Below, one piece after another: positions 26,381 through 34,983 of a stretch of 64,000 nt of DNA. Position 1 is the stretch's first letter. Each line of letters begins with the position of its first letter. Both the position numbers and the translations under genes were made by a program. Origin of the DNA: Opitutia bacterium (GTDB lineage: Bacteria; Verrucomicrobiota; Verrucomicrobiia; Opitutales; Opitutaceae); the NCBI GenBank assembly GCA_016187945.1, contig JACPIT010000013.1, positions 124,001 through 188,000 on the forward strand, written 5' to 3'. The notes beneath the pieces were generated by a model. That model searched no databases. It saw only the letters and a list, made by a program, of their open reading frames with translations, and was not told the DNA's origin.

Positions 26381-27583
26381 TCAGAACACGACCTGCAACC
26401 GCGTCAACAACCGTCCACCGTCGTTCGCCGCGCCGGGCACGTGGCCGTCGAGATAATCGATCATCAGCCGCAGATCGTCGCCCTTGATGAGGTAGTTCAG
26501 GCCGAAGAGCGTCGTGTGATACGTGTTGCCGCCGATCGCTGTGTTCGGGTCGAACGCGTCGTAGCGCAGCACGCCCTGCAGCTTCCCGGGGACGAGGAAA
26601 AACGCCGCCGTCGCCTGCCAGCCTTCCGCATGCAGCTTCGCGCGCGGCGTGGCGTTAGCCGGCTCGAACGTCCCGCGCAGCCACTCCGCGCTCAGGTCCA
26701 GCCGCTGCCAGCTCCACTGCGCGTCGAGACCGCTCATCGCGCGTTTGCCGGTGAAGGAATTTCCCGTGAAACCGAAATCGTTCTTCGCGACCGCGACGTC
26801 CGTCGTCCACAAGCCGTCCGCGCCGAGCGTGAGTTTGCCCGCCGTCTTCGGCAGCGCCGGCGACCACGTCACGCGCGCGGATTTCTGAAACTTCGAGTTG
26901 TCGTTCGCGCTCACGTTCGCGCCGTTGCCGTTCGCCGCGACGACGTAGTAGCCGAGTTGCTTCTCGAAAAACGTGCCCGCGACGCCGAGCGACATCTGGC
27001 GACCGTCTGCGAGGCGATCGTTTGCGAGAGTGCGCTCGATCGCCACGGTCTTCGTGTCGCCCACGAGCGCCTCGGCGCCGAACGCGGGCTTGAGCTGGCC
27101 GAAGCGCACGTTCGCCGCCTCGTAGCGGTGCCAGTTGACGAAAATTTCGTTGCCGCGCGCGAGATTGCCGGTCGACGCACCGACCGTGTTGCCCTGGAGA
27201 TCGAGCTCCGCCTTGAAGTCGAACTGCTCCGCGAACGAGCCCGCGACGAAGATGCGCGCCCGCCGAAAATAAAACCGATCGCGCACCGCCGCGCCGCCGC
27301 TCGCGAACCGCGTATCCGACGCCCGGCCGAATTCGCCCTGCGCCTGCAGAAATCCGCCCACGCTCAGGCTCGTCTCCTTGCCCGACGGCTTCGCGAGCAC
27401 CGGCGCGGGCGCGTCTTTTTTCAGTCCGAGTTTGTCGCGCAGCTCCGCGTTTTCGCGCGAGAGCGTCTGCACTTTTTGTTCGAGCGCATTGAGACGCTCC
27501 TCGAGCGAGACGGGCGCGGATTGCGCGCGCAACGCGAGCGGCGCAGCGAGCATCAGGATCGGAAAAACGGAACGCAGCAGCAT
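26381..27583 (-). CDS. Outer-membrane porin, phosphate-selective porin O/P type
   Basis: A 400-residue predicted beta-barrel. The signal peptide LLRSVFPILMLAAPLALRAQ is followed by a short coiled coil (LEERLNALEQKVQTLSRENA, then ELRDKLG), a Pro/Ala linker and a barrel with many alternating strands. The chain ends in Phe (LLTRLQVVF), as needed for insertion by the BAM machinery. The N-terminal coiled coil before the barrel suggests a trimeric porin anchored to the cell wall. ATG at 27583 gives the signal peptide. It is divergent from prpB, and a functional link with propionate use is not shown. Confidence 0.85.
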   Translation of the reverse strand: MLLRSVFPILMLAAPLALRAQSAPVSLEERLNALEQKVQTLSRENAELRDKLGLKKDAPAPVLAKPSGKETSLSVGGFLQAQGEFGRASDTRFASGGAAVRDRFYFRRARIFVAGSFAEQFDFKAELDLQGNTVGASTGNLARGNEIFVNWHRYEAANVRFGQLKPAFGAEALVGDTKTVAIERTLANDRLADGRQMSLGVAGTFFEKQLGYYVVAANGNGANVSANDNSKFQKSARVTWSPALPKTAGKLTLGADGLWTTDVAVAKNDFGFTGNSFTGKRAMSGLDAQWSWQRLDLSAEWLRGTFEPANATPRAKLHAEGWQATAAFFLVPGKLQGVLRYDAFDPNTAIGGNTYHTTLFGLNYLIKGDDLRLMIDYLDGHVPGAANDGGRLLTRLQVVF

Positions 27584-27836
27584 GGTGGAGGCGGCCGACC
27601 GTCGCAGACCGGAGCGGCGACAGCAAGCCACTCTCCTCCTACGACACGCCGGCGCCGTTCTGAAACGCCAGCCGGGAAATCCGCCGCGCACGCCGCACCT
27701 TTAGCACGACAGACCCCCTCATAACGCTCGCAACTAACCCGTTGCACCCGCGCCCGCCGCCCTCGACAGCGCGAAAAGCAGTGTCATAGGTTCCAGCCAC
27801 CCCAACGGCGCGCGCACGCGTCGTGTCTTCACCGCC

Positions 27837-28685
27837 ATGTCCATGCCTACGCCTGGTCAAAACTTCCGCGCCGCTCTCGCCGCCGAGTCGCCGCTTCAAA
27901 TCGCCGGCGCCCTCAACGCCTACGCCGCCCTGCTCGCCGAGCGGGCCGGCTTCCGCGCGCTCTACCTCTCCGGCGCCGGCGTCGCCAACCACTCCTACGG
28001 CTGGCCCGACATCGGCCAAACCGCCCTCGCCGACGTCCTGATCGACGCCCGCCGCATCGCGCGCCGCGTCGCGCTGCCGCTGCTCGTCGACATCGACACC
28101 GGTTGGGACGACCCCGCCGGGGCCGTGCACGAACTCGCCCTCGCCGGCGTCGCCGCCGTCCACATCGAAGACCAGGTCGCCGCGAAAGTCTGCGGCCACC
28201 TCCCCGGCAAACACCTCGTCTCCACCGGCGAAATGGTCGACCGCGTCCGCGCCGCCGTCTCCGGCAAACCCGACGCGAGCTTCGTCGTCATGGCCCGCAC
28301 CGACGCCGCCGCGAACGAAGGCCTCTCCGGCGCCATCACCCGCGCCCACGCCTACGTCGATGCCGGCGCCGACATGATTTTCGCCGAAGCGCTGCACACG
28401 CTCGACGACTACCGCGCGTTCACCGCCGCGATCGACGTGCCCGTGCTCGCGAACCTCACCGAGTTCGGCAAGACGCCTCTGTTCACCGTCGACCAGCTCC
28501 GCTCCGCCGGCATCGCGATGGCGCTCTACCCGCTCGGCGCCTCGCGCGCCGCCGCGGCCGCCGCGCAGGATTTCTACACCACGCTCCGCCGCGACGGCAC
28601 GCAGCAAGCCGTCGTGCCGAAAATGCAAACCCGCTCCGACCTCTACACCACCCTCGGCTACACACCGCCGAAGGAAACGAGATAG
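27837..28685 (+). CDS. prpB: Methylisocitrate lyase (isocitrate lyase/PEP mutase family)
   Basis: A 282-residue enzyme that cleaves 2-methylisocitrate to succinate and pyruvate. [20 protein letters not shown] and the metal site VDIDTGWDD lead to [18 protein letters not shown], which holds the catalytic Cys in the KxCGH-type loop. The family normally has KRCGH; here it is KVCGH, within family variation. The neighbours prpC and prpD settle the assignment over PEP mutase. Confidence 0.9.
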   Translation: MSMPTPGQNFRAALAAESPLQIAGALNAYAALLAERAGFRALYLSGAGVANHSYGWPDIGQTALADVLIDARRIARRVALPLLVDIDTGWDDPAGAVHELALAGVAAVHIEDQVAAKVCGHLPGKHLVSTGEMVDRVRAAVSGKPDASFVVMARTDAAANEGLSGAITRAHAYVDAGADMIFAEALHTLDDYRAFTAAIDVPVLANLTEFGKTPLFTVDQLRSAGIAMALYPLGASRAAAAAAQDFYTTLRRDGTQQAVVPKMQTRSDLYTTLGYTPPKETR

Positions 28686-28687
28686 CC

Positions 28688-28746
28688 CCGCGGATCACGC
28701 GGATTTCGCGGATCAGTCTATCCGCGTCCATCCGCGCCATCCGCGG
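28688..28746. repeat. Hairpin of triple CGCGGAT units between prpB and prpC
   Basis: Three CGCGGAT units at 9-base spacing on the left face three ATCCGCG units at 9-10-base spacing on the right around a very short centre. The transcript would fold into a long imperfect hairpin between the two coding regions. Confidence 0.8.
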
Positions 28747-28762
28747 AAAACATAACTCCACG

Positions 28763-29950
28763 ATGAGCATCGATACCCCCGCCTCCGCTCAACCGCCCGC
28801 GCCGAAAGGCAAAAAATCCGTCGCGCTCTCCGGCGTCGTCGCCGGCAACACCGCCATCTGCACCGTCGGCCACTCGGGCAACGACCTGCATTACCGCGGC
28901 TACGACATCGCCGACCTCGCGCGCGAAGCGACCTACGAGGAGATCGCGCACCTCCTCATCCACGAGCGCCTGCCCAACCGCGCCGAACTCGCCGCTTACC
29001 AAAAACACCTCGCCTCGCTCCGCGGCCTCTCCGCGCCGCTGCGCACGATCCTCGAGCAACTCCCCGCGCGTTCGCACCCGATGGGCGTGTTGCGCACCGG
29101 CTGCTCCGCCCTCGGCGCGATGGACACCGAGCCCTCCGCGCCCGACGGCAGCGGCCCGAAAGATCCCGTCGTCGCGCGCCGCATCGCCGACACGCTCATC
29201 GCCTGCTTCCCGTCGATGCTGCTCTATTGGCACCACTTCGCCACGACCGGCAAACGCATCGACGTCGAGACCGACGACCCGACGATCGCCGCACATTTCC
29301 TCCGCCTGCTCCACCAACGCGCCCCGCAACCCTCGCACGTCCGCGCGCTCGATCGCTCGCTGATCCTCTACGCCGAACACGAGTTCAACGCCTCGACGTT
29401 CACCGCGCGCGTCATCGCCGGCACCGGCTCCGGCCTCTACGGCTGCGTCACCGGCGCCATCGGCGCCCTCCGCGGCCCGAAACACGGCGGCGCCAACGAA
29501 GTCGCCTTCGAAATCCAGCGCCGCTACCGCACGCCCGACGAAGCCGAGGCCGACCTCCGCGTCCGACTGGCGCGCAAGGAAATCGTCATCGGCTTCGGTC
29601 ACCCGGTCTACACCGTCAGCGATCCGCGCAACGCCATCATCAAGGAAATCGCCCGCGAACTCTGCACCGAAGCCGGCACGCTCACGCGCTTCCAAGTCGC
29701 CGAGCGCATCGAGCAGGTGATGTGGTCCGAGAAAAAAATGTTTCCCAACCTCGATTGGTTCAGCGCCGTCGCCTACCACGAGATGGGCGTGCCCACCGCG
29801 ATGTTCACGCCGCTCTTCGTCATCGCCCGCACCGCCGGCTGGGCCGCGCACGTGATCGAGCAACGCGCCGACGGCAAAATCATCCGCCCGTCAGCCAACT
29901 ACACCGGCCCCGCCGACCGCCCGCTCCCGCCGCTGGCGCAACGCGCCTAA
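28763..29950 (+). CDS. prpC: 2-methylcitrate synthase / citrate synthase
   Basis: A 395-residue citrate-synthase-family enzyme joining propionyl-CoA and oxaloacetate. Catalytic regions are GPKHGGANE, the signature [13 protein letters not shown] and [16 protein letters not shown], giving His, His and Asp. The N-terminal region [20 protein letters not shown] is typical of short-type methylcitrate synthases. The ATG at 28763 is 16 bases after a hairpin repeat. Co-directional with prpB and prpD. Confidence 0.93.
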   Translation: MSIDTPASAQPPAPKGKKSVALSGVVAGNTAICTVGHSGNDLHYRGYDIADLAREATYEEIAHLLIHERLPNRAELAAYQKHLASLRGLSAPLRTILEQLPARSHPMGVLRTGCSALGAMDTEPSAPDGSGPKDPVVARRIADTLIACFPSMLLYWHHFATTGKRIDVETDDPTIAAHFLRLLHQRAPQPSHVRALDRSLILYAEHEFNASTFTARVIAGTGSGLYGCVTGAIGALRGPKHGGANEVAFEIQRRYRTPDEAEADLRVRLARKEIVIGFGHPVYTVSDPRNAIIKEIARELCTEAGTLTRFQVAERIEQVMWSEKKMFPNLDWFSAVAYHEMGVPTAMFTPLFVIARTAGWAAHVIEQRADGKIIRPSANYTGPADRPLPPLAQRA

Positions 29951-29956
29951 TCTCTT

Positions 29957-30029
29957 TCCTCTTTCTCTTAATCTTTCTCCCCGCACCGAGTCGCCAGCAG
30001 GAGAAAGAGAAAGATTAAGAGAAAGAGGA
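29957..30029. repeat. Long perfect pyrimidine/purine inverted repeat
   Basis: A 23-base pyrimidine-rich arm (29957-29979, TCCTCTTTCTCTTAATC...) is exactly complementary to 30007-30029 across a 27-base loop. It begins six bases after the prpC stop. It could slow or end transcription, or protect the 3' end of the prpBC message. Confidence 0.85.
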
Positions 30030-30061
30030 GGGAATCCGCTGTTCGCGCAAACGCTCCCCGC

Positions 30062-30096
30062 CTACTCGCTACCCGCTACTCACTACTCGCTACTTT
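30062..30096. repeat. Five tandem heptads CTACTCG just upstream of prpD
   Basis: Units CTACTCG, CTACCCG, CTACTCA, CTACTCG and CTACTTT follow one another and end eight bases before the prpD GTG. They take the place where a ribosome binding site would lie. Confidence 0.75.
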
Positions 30097-30104
30097 CCCG
30101 TCCC

Positions 30105-31583
30105 GTGTCCTCCCACATCTCCAACGTCCGCCCCGCTCCCGACCAACTCCTCGTCGACCTCGCCGACTACGCGCTCAACGCGCAGATCGCCAGCGACGAA
30201 GCCTACGACACCGCGCGCTGGTGCCTCGCCGACACGCTCGCGTGCGGCATCATGGCCCTCGCCTACCCGGCGTGCACGAAGCTCCTCGGCCCCGTCGTCC
30301 CCGGCACGGCGATCGTCAACGGCGCGCGCGTCCCCGGCACCAGCTACGAACTCGATCCCGTGCAAGCCGCGTTCAACATCGGCGCGATCGTCCGCTGGCT
30401 CGACTTCAACGACACCTGGCTCGCCGCCGAATGGGGCCACCCCTCGGATAATCTCGGAGCGATTCTCGCGACATCCGACTGGATCAGTCGCAATCTTGCG
30501 GCCGGCGTCCAGCCGGCTGCGTTCGGCTCTCAGCTCTCAGCTCTCAACTCTCAACTGAAGGTCAGGGACCTCCTGACCTTCATGATCAAAGCCCACGAAA
30601 TCCAAGGCGTCCTCGCCCTCGCCAACTCCTTCAACCGCGTCGGCCTCGATCACGTCCTCCTCGTCCGCGTCGCCTCCACCGCCGTCACCGCCGCGATGCT
30701 CGGCGGCACGCGCGACCAAGTCATCAACGCCATTTCGCACGCCTGGCTCGACGGCTCCGCGCTGCGCACTTACCGCCACGCGCCCAACACCGGCTCGCGC
30801 AAATCGTGGGCCGCCGGCGACGCCACCAGCCGCGCCGTCCGCCTCGCCCTCATCGCGCTCACCGGCGAAATGGGTTACCCCTCCGTCCTCACCGCCAAGA
30901 CCTGGGGCTTTCAAGACGTCTCCTTCAAAGGCAACCCGGTGAAACTCGCGCGCCCGCTCGGCAGCTACGTGATGGAGCACGTCCTCTTCAAAATCTCCTT
31001 CCCCGCCGAATTCCACGCGCAGACCGCCGTCGAGTGCGCCCTCCAACTCCACCCCGAAGTTCGCGACCGCCTCGACCAGATCGAGCGCATCGAGATGACG
31101 ACGCACGAGTCGGCCATCCGCATCATCGACAAGACCGGCCCGCTCCACAACCCGGCCGACCGCGACCACTGCCTCCAATACATGGCCGCCATCGGCCTGA
31201 TCTTCGGCGAACTCACCGCCGACCACTACGAGGACAAAATCGCCGCCGACCCGCGCATCGACGCCCTCCGCGCGAAGATGGTCGTCACCGAGGACAAGCA
31301 ATACAGCCGCGACTACCTCGACCCGGAGAAGCGCTCCATCGCCAACGCGATCCAAGTCTTCTTCCGCGACGGCACCCATACCGAGCACATCGAAGTCCAC
31401 TACCCCCTCGGCCACCGCCGCCGCCGGAAGGAAGGCATCCCCGTCCTCCAACAAAAAGCCCGCGACGCCTTCACCGCCCACTACGGCAAGGACAAGGCCG
31501 CGCAGCTCATGGCCCTCTTCGCCGACCGCACAAAACTCGAGACGATGCCCGTGCACGAGTTCGTGAGCGCATTCATGAAGTAA
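30105..31583 (+). CDS. prpD: 2-methylcitrate dehydratase (MmgE/PrpD family)
   Basis: A 492-residue enzyme dehydrating 2-methylcitrate. Family blocks are seen throughout: [71 protein letters not shown] and [19 protein letters not shown]. Start GTG at 30105 follows a heptad repeat with no Shine-Dalgarno sequence. Between ISRN and [11 protein letters not shown] the protein carries about ten extra residues ([11 protein letters not shown]) encoded by GCTCTCA heptads, followed by a perfect hairpin; a repeat has been absorbed in frame. The surrounding motifs are intact, so the enzyme is probably active. Confidence 0.93.
   Translation: MSSHISNVRPAPDQLLVDLADYALNAQIASDEAYDTARWCLADTLACGIMALAYPACTKLLGPVVPGTAIVNGARVPGTSYELDPVQAAFNIGAIVRWLDFNDTWLAAEWGHPSDNLGAILATSDWISRNLAAGVQPAAFGSQLSALNSQLKVRDLLTFMIKAHEIQGVLALANSFNRVGLDHVLLVRVASTAVTAAMLGGTRDQVINAISHAWLDGSALRTYRHAPNTGSRKSWAAGDATSRAVRLALIALTGEMGYPSVLTAKTWGFQDVSFKGNPVKLARPLGSYVMEHVLFKISFPAEFHAQTAVECALQLHPEVRDRLDQIERIEMTTHESAIRIIDKTGPLHNPADRDHCLQYMAAIGLIFGELTADHYEDKIAADPRIDALRAKMVVTEDKQYSRDYLDPEKRSIANAIQVFFRDGTHTEHIEVHYPLGHRRRRKEGIPVLQQKARDAFTAHYGKDKAAQLMALFADRTKLETMPVHEFVSAFMK
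30526..30581. repeat. Heptad array plus hairpin inside prpD
   Basis: GCTCTCA occurs three times and ACTCTCA once in tandem (30526-30553). Right after it lies a perfect inverted repeat GAAGGTCAGG/CCTGACCTTC around GACCT (30557-30581). All of it is translated in the prpD frame. Confidence 0.8.
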
Positions 31584-31610
31584 GCCTCACGTCCAACTCT
31601 CCTCTCCAGC

Positions 31611-31639
31611 AAGGCGCGGCTTCCCACCCGCGCTTTTTT
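31611..31639 (+). terminator. Rho-independent terminator after prpD
   Basis: GCGCGG pairs with CCGCGC around a seven-base loop and is followed by six T residues, 28 bases after the prpD stop. It should end the prpBCD transcript. Confidence 0.85.
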
Positions 31640-31681
31640 CATGCACATCTACGGCACGGGCCAATTCTACTTTGCTTAAAT

Positions 31682-32494
31682 ATGAAACGGCTCCTCATTT
31701 TCTCCGCAATAGCTCTCGCCGCCGCCCTTGTGGCCATCGCCGGCGCGATCTGGCTCAGCGGCTCACACGGGCGCAAAGCTCTTCATAGCCTCCAAGGCAC
31801 CTGCGAAGCGCGCATTGTTATCCAATTCGAGAACGATGATCCCGCGGTTTTCGACGGCTCACTACACTGTGGCGGACCGGACCCTCAAACTTACGCGAGA
31901 ATGCTCAGCAGCAGCAAAATCAGTGAGCGCACAATGGCCACATTCTCCCCTGACGAACTCCGTCGCATATTCGGGAATAACTTCTTCCAAACAGGCCTCA
32001 CCCCTTTCAGCGGAGTGCACGTCGAAACAAGCCGTGATGACCGACAGCTCCTTTCGATCAGCTCCAATCACTCTGATCCCGTCGCAGCACGACTCGTCGT
32101 CGAACGTCTCTACTCGGAGGTCATCAGGACCCAGCGCGATTTTCACTTGGACGCCAACGAGGACGCGATGCGACTCCTTCGCGACAAAAGAGCCGAACTG
32201 ATCGCCCGCACGCAGAAGGCCGAAACGCAGATGAACGAAGCTCAACACTCCCACGTCTCCGCCGCGATGCGGGATGCCGAAATCGCCTTCGCCACCAGCC
32301 GCGAACTTCTGCGCAACATCGAAGACCGCCTCGCAACATCAGCAGCCTCAGCCAAAATAGTTCCTCCCTTGCCTTTTCACGTCACCGAAGCCCGCGTCAC
32401 TAGCGGTCCATTTTGGAATCGAACCAAAACGGACTTCACTTCCGAAGTCGCACGCATGGAAGGGGACTCGAAGGGATCGTGGGTTGACTCTTGA
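31682..32494 (+). CDS. Membrane-anchored coiled-coil protein, Wzz/GumC-like, orphan
   Basis: A 270-residue protein with one N-terminal span (LLIFSAIALAAALVAIAGAI), an extracytoplasmic domain and a helical stretch rich in Arg/Glu/Ala (about 165-225). The order (anchor, domain with FFQTGLTPFSG and DPVAARLVVERLYSEVI, then coiled coil) recalls chain-length determinant proteins, but there is no C-terminal span or kinase domain. The coding sequence is visibly less GC-rich than its neighbours, with codons such as ATA, AAA and TTC/TTT in unbiased use, which suggests later acquisition. I do not recognise a specific family. Confidence 0.6.
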   Translation: MKRLLIFSAIALAAALVAIAGAIWLSGSHGRKALHSLQGTCEARIVIQFENDDPAVFDGSLHCGGPDPQTYARMLSSSKISERTMATFSPDELRRIFGNNFFQTGLTPFSGVHVETSRDDRQLLSISSNHSDPVAARLVVERLYSEVIRTQRDFHLDANEDAMRLLRDKRAELIARTQKAETQMNEAQHSHVSAAMRDAEIAFATSRELLRNIEDRLATSAASAKIVPPLPFHVTEARVTSGPFWNRTKTDFTSEVARMEGDSKGSWVDS

Positions 32495-32532
32495 CTGGCT
32501 TCCGACGCGCGCCGCGCTCGACGCCGATCTTT

Positions 32533-32594
32533 AACCACGGATCGCACGGATCACGCTGTCAGGTTCATCCGTGTTATCCGAGCAATCCGTGGTT
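32533..32594. repeat. Hairpin of CACGGAT units
   Basis: AACCACGGAT-CG-CACGGAT on the left is complementary to CATCCGTG and ATCCGTGGTT on the right; the outer ten bases match perfectly. Third member of the element family described at 26230 and 28688. Confidence 0.8.
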
Positions 32595-32641
32595 CATTGC
32601 TTCCCGCCCGCCCGCCCGCGGCACGCGCCTCAATCGCGATT

Positions 32642-32668
32642 TCCTCCGTGTCCTCTGCGTCCTCTGTG
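32642..32668. repeat. Three tandem 9-mers TCCTCYGYG
   Basis: TCCTCCGTG, TCCTCTGCG and TCCTCTGTG follow directly on each other, 17 bases before the start of the small membrane protein. The 9-base period matches that of the nearby hairpin elements. Confidence 0.7.
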
Positions 32669-32685
32669 TTAAACGTCTTCCCCGC

Positions 32686-33045
32686 ATGACCTCCGCCCGC
32701 ACCGTCCTCGTCTTTGGCCTATATCTCCTGCTCGTCGGGCTCGGGTTGGCGCTCGCGCCGGATTCCGTGCTCGAGTTGCTCCGTCTCCCGCCGGCGCAGG
32801 ATTTCTGGCCGCGCATCGTGGGGGTGTTGGCGCTCGTGCTCGCGTGCTACTACTTCGTCGCGGCGCGCGCGAATCTCCTGCCGCTCATCCGCGCGTCGGT
32901 GTTCATGCGCTTCGCGGTTTTCGGGCTCTTCGGCACGCTCGTCATCCTGAAGCTCGCGCCGCGCGAGCTGAACCTCGTCGGCCTCGTCGACTTCGCCGGC
33001 GCGCTCTGGACCGCCTTCGCCCTCAAGCGCGAGCGCGCCGCTTGA
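32686..33045 (+). CDS. Small membrane protein, four spans, unknown function
   Basis: A 119-residue protein that is almost entirely hydrophobic. Predicted spans are at about 6-24, 40-60, 70-90 and 95-112. The third segment contains FAVFGLFGTLVILKLAP. No family is recognised with confidence. ATG at 32686 follows a 9-mer repeat. Confidence 0.65.
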   Translation: MTSARTVLVFGLYLLLVGLGLALAPDSVLELLRLPPAQDFWPRIVGVLALVLACYYFVAARANLLPLIRASVFMRFAVFGLFGTLVILKLAPRELNLVGLVDFAGALWTAFALKRERAA

Positions 33046-33076
33046 CACGTCTCGTTATCGGCTTCTTATCGGCTTT
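33042..33076 (+). promoter_or_regulatory. Probable promoter/operator of the toxin-antitoxin pair
   Basis: TTGACA (33042-33047) has two direct copies of TTATCGGCTT (33055-33064 and 33066-33075) downstream, the second ending one base before the antitoxin ATG. A -10 hexamer near TTATCG at 18-base spacing would put the transcription start at or beside the ATG, so the message may be leaderless. The direct repeats are the likely antitoxin binding sites. Confidence 0.5.
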
Positions 33077-33355
33077 ATGAAGACGCTCACGGCCACCGAA
33101 GCTCGCAAGAACCTCACGCACTGGCTCAAGGCCGCCAAGAACGGGCAGGAGATCGGCATCGTCTACGGCGCCGACGTTTTCGCCCTGCGCCCCGTGCCAA
33201 TCCAGGCCGCCGACTACGCGCAGCACGAATACGGAGCCACGCCCGAACAACTGGCGGGCTTCGCCGCGCGCACCGATGCCGAAATCGCCCGCGAGCGGAA
33301 ATCCGGCCGCATGACCGTATTCAGCGGCAAGCTGCCCAAGCGCCGTGCCGGTTGA
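33077..33355 (+). CDS. Antitoxin, Phd/YefM-like
   Basis: A 92-residue protein. The N-terminal TATEARKNLTHWLKAAKNGQ is the Phd/YefM DNA-binding pattern (T...AR.N....L..A..G), followed by a beta hairpin (IVYGADVFALRPV). The acidic/basic C-terminal tail DAEIARERKSGRM would wrap the toxin. It overlaps the toxin gene by eleven bases, the usual type II arrangement. Confidence 0.85.
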   Translation: MKTLTATEARKNLTHWLKAAKNGQEIGIVYGADVFALRPVPIQAADYAQHEYGATPEQLAGFAARTDAEIARERKSGRMTVFSGKLPKRRAG

Positions 33356-33626
33356 GCTGCGCCTTTCGAAACGCTTTCTCAAATCGCTCCAGAAGCTGAG
33401 CGACGAGGAACACGCGCGCGTCGAGGACGCCTTGATTCGCCTCCAAAAGATCTGGGGCGCGCCGCATCAACACACCGGCCTTTCGATTCGCCGCCTGCAT
33501 TCCGGTTATTTCGAGTGCCGTGCCGGCCTGGATCTGCGCATCGTTTACCGCATCAGCCTCGATGGCCTCGAAATCGTCCTCGCGGGCAACCACGACGACG
33601 TGCGCCGCCTGCTCCGCAACGAATAG
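33345..33626 (+). CDS. Toxin, RelE/ParE-like
   Basis: A 93-residue basic protein. ELRLSKRFLKSLQKL is the first helix; IRRLHSGYFECRAGLDLRIVYRI and VLAGNHDDVRRLL form the RelE/YafQ-type sheet with conserved Arg and His near the end. Starts at GTG within the antitoxin gene. It is probably an mRNA endonuclease or gyrase inhibitor; sequence alone cannot decide. Confidence 0.85.
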   Translation: MPVELRLSKRFLKSLQKLSDEEHARVEDALIRLQKIWGAPHQHTGLSIRRLHSGYFECRAGLDLRIVYRISLDGLEIVLAGNHDDVRRLLRNE

Positions 33627-33741
33627 CCTCCCGCGCCCCGTCGCCCGGACGTCCCCCCATGACTTCCGGCTGCGACCATGACTTCTGGCGCAAGCAACGC
33701 CGTTGACCGGATCGCAGCAACTCGGCATCCATGAGCCTCGC

Positions 33742-34983
33742 ATGAGCGCACCGCAGCCTCGCTTGGAAGACTTGCGCATTCACCGGGACAAAAACCCCGC
33801 GGCACCGCGCCGCACCGGCCCGTTGATCGTCGGTATCGCGGCGCTTGCCGTCGTCGCCGCCATCGCGTGGTGGCTCGCGCGTCCGAAGGCGCCCGAAGTC
33901 CGCACCGTCGCCGCGCGCGAAGTCGCCGCCGCCGGCCCGGGCGCCGTGCGCACCGTGCTCAACGCTTCCGGCTACGTCACCGCGCGTCGCGAGGCCACTG
34001 TCTCCTCGAAGATCACCGGCAAAGTCGTCGAAGTGCTCATCGAGGAAGGCGTCAAGGTCACCGCCGGCCAGCTCCTCGCCCGCCTCGACGACGCCAACAC
34101 CCGCGCCTCGCTCCAACTCGCCCACGCCCAGCTCGACGCCGCGAAAAGCGCGCTCGAGGAAACGCGCGTGCGCGTCGGCGAGGCCGAGCGCGAGCAGACG
34201 CGTCAGCAGCAGCTCGTCTCGCGCGGCGTCGCCACCACCGCCGACTACGATCGCGCCGAGTCGACGACGAAAGCCCTCAACGCGCGCCTCGCGCAGCTCG
34301 CCACCGAAATCACCGTCGCCGAACGCGGCGTCGCGCTCTGGCAACAGCAGCTCGACGACACCGTCATCCGCGCGCCGTTCGCCGGCATCGTCACCTCGAA
34401 GAACGCGCAGCCAGGCGAGATGATTTCGCCGATGTCGTCGGGCGGTTTCACGCGCACCGGCATCTGCACGATCGTCGACATGGATTCGCTCGAGATCGAA
34501 ATCGACGTCAACGAGAGCTACATCAACCGCGTCGCGCCTGGCCAGCCCGTCGAGGCCACGCTCGATGCCTACGCCGATTGGAAAATTCCCTGCAAGGTCA
34601 TCGCCATCATCCCGACGGCCGACCGCCAGAAATCCACCGTGCGCGTCCGCGTCGGCTTCGACCAACCCGACGCGCGCATCCTCCCGGAAATGTCCGTGAA
34701 AGTCGCGTTTCGCGAAACCGCCGCTGGCGCCACCGCCGCCGCGAGCGCCGGCCCGACCGCGCGCAACGTCGTCGTGCCCGCCGCCGCGCTGCGGCAGGAA
34801 GGCGGACGCGATGTCGTGTTCGTCGTCGCGAGCGGACGCCTCGAACGCCGCGCCGTGACGGTCGCCGGCACGCGCACGGGAGAAACCGAATTGAGCGCCG
34901 GCATCGGCGCCGGTGAACGCGTCGTCGTCGAGGCCCCGGCGGGGCTGACCGACGGCGCCAACGTGACGGAGAAAAAATTATGA
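33742..34983 (+). CDS. HlyD/MacA-type membrane fusion protein
   Basis: A 413-residue periplasmic adaptor with one N-terminal span (about 27-45). The lipoyl-like first half is SGYVTARREATVSSKITGKV; a coiled-coil hairpin (about 110-200) follows, and the second half contains IRAPFAGIVTSKNAQPGE. Beta-barrel and membrane-proximal domains follow. It should bridge an ABC transporter to an outer-membrane channel. ATG at 33742 is chosen over an upstream start at 33703 because of the compact cytoplasmic tail. Overlaps the ATPase gene as ATGA. Confidence 0.88.
   Translation: MSAPQPRLEDLRIHRDKNPAAPRRTGPLIVGIAALAVVAAIAWWLARPKAPEVRTVAAREVAAAGPGAVRTVLNASGYVTARREATVSSKITGKVVEVLIEEGVKVTAGQLLARLDDANTRASLQLAHAQLDAAKSALEETRVRVGEAEREQTRQQQLVSRGVATTADYDRAESTTKALNARLAQLATEITVAERGVALWQQQLDDTVIRAPFAGIVTSKNAQPGEMISPMSSGGFTRTGICTIVDMDSLEIEIDVNESYINRVAPGQPVEATLDAYADWKIPCKVIAIIPTADRQKSTVRVRVGFDQPDARILPEMSVKVAFRETAAGATAAASAGPTARNVVVPAAALRQEGGRDVVFVVASGRLERRAVTVAGTRTGETELSAGIGAGERVVVEAPAGLTDGANVTEKKL

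Noticed and set aside
27837-28685. PEP mutase of a phosphonate pathway
   Set aside because: The KVCGH loop and the neighbours prpC and prpD point to methylisocitrate lyase.
30062-30553. CRISPR-like array around prpD
   Set aside because: Units are only seven bases, contiguous and without spacers; no cas genes are present.
31682-32494. Tyrosine-kinase type chain-length regulator
   Set aside because: There is no Walker motif, no tyrosine cluster and no second membrane span, so only a Wzz-like layout is claimed.
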